64,000 bases of DNA from Demequina mangrovi (GTDB lineage Bacteria; Actinomycetota; Actinomycetes; Actinomycetales; Demequinaceae), in contig NZ_BBLU01000002.1 of assembly GCF_000759715.1 (NCBI RefSeq), positions 232,821 to 296,820 of the forward strand, in the 5' to 3' direction. Each line of letters opens with the position of its first letter. Position 1 is the first letter of the stretch. Shown one piece after another: positions 62,521-64,000 of the stretch. The translations under genes were made by a program, and so were the position numbers. The notes below the pieces were generated by a model. It made no database searches. It saw only the letters and a program-made list of their open reading frames with translations, and was not told the DNA's origin.

Positions 62521-63804
62521 TCAGGGGCGGATGTGCCCCTCGCCGTACGCGACCCACGTGGTCGTGGTGAGCTCGCCGAGGCCCATGGGGCCGCGCGCGT
62601 GGAGCTTCTGCGTGGAGATGCCGATCTCCGCGCCGAGCCCGAACTCGCCGCCGTCGGTGAAGCGCGTCGAGGCGTTGACCATGACCGCCGCCGAGTCGAT
62701 GTGCGCCACGAAGTGCTGGGCCGCGTCGATGTCGTTGGTGACGATCGCCTCGGTGTGTCCCGTCGACCACCGCGCGATGTGCTGGATCGCCTCGTCGATC
62801 GAGTCGACCACCTTGACCGCGATGTCGAGCGACAGGTACTCGGTCGCCCAGTCCTCGTCGGTGGCGAGCACGGTCGGCACGTTGGCCGGCGCGAGGTCGG
62901 CCGCCGCATCGTCCGCGTGAAGGGTCACCCCCGCGCGGTGGAGCTCCTCGAGGATCACCGGGAGGTTGTCCGCGGCGTCCTTGTGGACCAGCAGCGTCTC
63001 CGCCGCGTTGCACACGCCCACGCGGTGGGTCTTCGAGTTGAGCACGATGTCCACCGAGCGCTCGAGCGGCGCGGAGGCGTCGAGGTACACGTGGCAGTTG
63101 CCCTCGCCGGTCTCGATCGCCGGCACGGTCGACTCGCGGACCACCGTCTGGATGAGGTCGCGTCCGCCGCGCGGCACCAGCACGTCGACCAGCCCGCGGG
63201 CGTTCATCAGCACCTTCGCTCCGGCCCGGCCGTACGCGTCGATCGACTGGACCGCGTCGCGCGGCAGGCCCACGGACTCGAGCGCGTCCTGGAGGACCGC
63301 GACGATGACCTCGTTCGAGCTGGCCGCGGCGGATCCGCCGCGCAGGACCGCGGCGTTGCCCGACTTCAGCGACAGGCCCGCGGCATCGACGGTGACGTTG
63401 GGACGCGCCTCGTAGATCATCCCGACCACGCCCATGGGCACGGCCTTCTGGATGAGCCGGATGCCGTTGGGCAGCGTCGAGCCGCGCTTGATCTCGCCCA
63501 CAGGGTCGGGCAGCGTCGCCACGTACCTCAGCGCCTCGGCGATCTTCTCGATGCGCCCTTCGTCGAGCGCGAGGCGGTCGAGCAGCCCCGGCGTCATGTC
63601 GTTGGCGCGGCCGCGCTCGAGGTCCTCGGCGTTCGCCTCGACGATGCGCGCCGCCTGCGCCACGAGGGCGTCGGCCATCGCGTGGAGCGCCTCGTTCTTC
63701 ACGGTGGTGGTGGCCGTCGCGAGCGCGCGCGACGCGAGCTTCGCGCGGCGGCACGCCTCGAGGACGGCGGACTCGGTGTCGACGGGGATCGCGGTCTCGG
63801 TCAT
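62521..63804 (-). CDS. proA: Glutamate-5-semialdehyde dehydrogenase (gamma-glutamyl phosphate reductase)
   Basis: 427 residues. Second step of proline synthesis: NADPH reduces gamma-glutamyl phosphate. The family blocks [35 protein letters not shown] and the catalytic Cys in [11 protein letters not shown] are present, with [28 protein letters not shown] near the end (in two parts). Leaderless start: TACACT lies 7 nt before ATG 63804. proB is not within the window. Confidence 0.97.
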   Translation of the reverse strand: MTETAIPVDTESAVLEACRRAKLASRALATATTTVKNEALHAMADALVAQAARIVEANAEDLERGRANDMTPGLLDRLALDEGRIEKIAEALRYVATLPDPVGEIKRGSTLPNGIRLIQKAVPMGVVGMIYEARPNVTVDAAGLSLKSGNAAVLRGGSAAASSNEVIVAVLQDALESVGLPRDAVQSIDAYGRAGAKVLMNARGLVDVLVPRGGRDLIQTVVRESTVPAIETGEGNCHVYLDASAPLERSVDIVLNSKTHRVGVCNAAETLLVHKDAADNLPVILEELHRAGVTLHADDAAADLAPANVPTVLATDEDWATEYLSLDIAVKVVDSIDEAIQHIARWSTGHTEAIVTNDIDAAQHFVAHIDSAAVMVNASTRFTDGGEFGLGAEIGISTQKLHARGPMGLGELTTTTWVAYGEGHIRP

Positions 63805-63811
63805 GCACCCG

Positions 63812-63817
63812 AGTGTA
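63812..63817 (-). promoter_or_regulatory. Leaderless -10 element (TACACT) of proA
   Basis: Reverse-strand TACACT is separated by 7 nt from the proA ATG, the best example in the window of a start at or next to the transcript 5' end. Confidence 0.55.
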
Positions 63818-63825
63818 GAAGCGTC

Positions 63826-63858
63826 GAAGGTGCCTGCCCAGGGCGAGGTGGCACCTTC
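63826..63858. terminator. Hairpin GAAGGTGCC/GGCACCTTC upstream of proA
   Basis: A 9-bp perfect stem with a 15-nt loop followed by C-rich sequence on the plus strand. It could terminate a gene arriving from the right or form part of the proA control region. Confidence 0.35.
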
Positions 63859-63970
63859 CCCGCCCCCCCTCCTCCGACAGCGGCAACGGATCTCGGGGCG
63901 ACACGCCGCGGTTCGGTCGGCGGTGAGGCCGACACACCGGCAACGCGGGACCGGTTCCGTTGGGACTGTC

Positions 63971-64000
63971 GGGGCGGGGCGGGGCGGGGCGGGGCGGGGC
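63971..64000. repeat. (GGGGC)6 tandem repeat at window edge
   Basis: Six uninterrupted GGGGC units run to the last base, so the true length is unknown. G-quadruplex formation is likely on this strand. The 196-bp region after proA otherwise has no gene. Confidence 0.8.

Overview
The window is about 72% G+C and has short operons whose genes overlap at ATGA or GTGA, frequent GTG starts, promoters of TANNNT type placed 5-7 nt before start codons, a DUF222-HNH gene, a CE1758/CE1759-type flavin pair and the block proA - small membrane gene - nadD - Glu/Pro-rich membrane gene - rsfS. Together these point to an actinomycete, most likely Micrococcales near Cellulomonadaceae or Demequinaceae. The genus cannot be settled from sequence reading. 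No rRNA, CRISPR array, insertion sequence or phage gene was seen. One tRNA (Ala-GGC) is present.

Layout from the left. 1-4.8 kb (minus): nitrate use, with narK, a single-subunit molybdopterin nitrate reductase and a NirB-like flavoprotein cut by the edge. 5-11.5 kb (minus): copC-like gene, an Mn-type DtxR/MntR regulator, an MFS exporter, then hemC-hemD-hemB-hemL. 11.6-14.7 kb (plus): two GT4 glycosyltransferases and an SGNH esterase in overlapping frames. 14.7-16.1 kb: two DoxX-like paralogues, each followed by a strong hairpin. 16.2-20.5 kb: a TetR gene divergent from a GH3 beta-glycosidase and an MFS transporter. 20.6-36.8 kb: housekeeping and accessory genes (fructosamine kinase, MBL hydrolase, a MarR-controlled flavin monooxygenase/FMN reductase operon, methyltransferases, DUF222-HNH, two cytosolic GH43 enzymes, glycerate kinase, a DHA2 exporter, tandem NUDIX genes, an SGNH hydrolase). 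36.9-39.8 kb: a KstD-like flavoprotein with a double operator, and a zinc alcohol dehydrogenase.

40-55.3 kb is an arabinan and beta-arabinofuranoside utilisation locus. Two secreted GH43 endo-arabinanase-type enzymes are transcribed rightwards. Facing them is one long leftward operon: lacI, ABC binding lipoprotein, two ABC permeases, a GH127 beta-L-arabinofuranosidase and a 1637-residue secreted protein with three LamG modules, a clan GH-A catalytic domain and three CBM-like modules. No ABC ATPase gene is present, so a shared one encoded elsewhere is expected. The extracellular enzymes would cut arabinan or arabinosylated glycans, the ABC system would import the oligosaccharides, and GH127 plus the two cytosolic GH43 enzymes (27-30.6 kb) would finish hydrolysis. 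A common operator-like motif, TACATCGTT(GTA), lies upstream of both secreted GH43 genes and, in weaker form, the cytosolic GH43 pair. lacI itself has a different pair of operators.

55.5-64 kb holds a HAD phosphatase, a DUF1648/GntR pair with its own palindrome, a DUF1801 gene, tRNA-Ala, two histidine phosphatases fused by overlap to rsfS, the Glu/Pro-rich membrane protein gene, nadD, a 48-residue membrane protein gene and proA. The last 30 bases are a (GGGGC)6 repeat cut by the window edge. No gene-free stretch exceeds 300 bases; shorter gaps are described through their operators, terminators and repeats.
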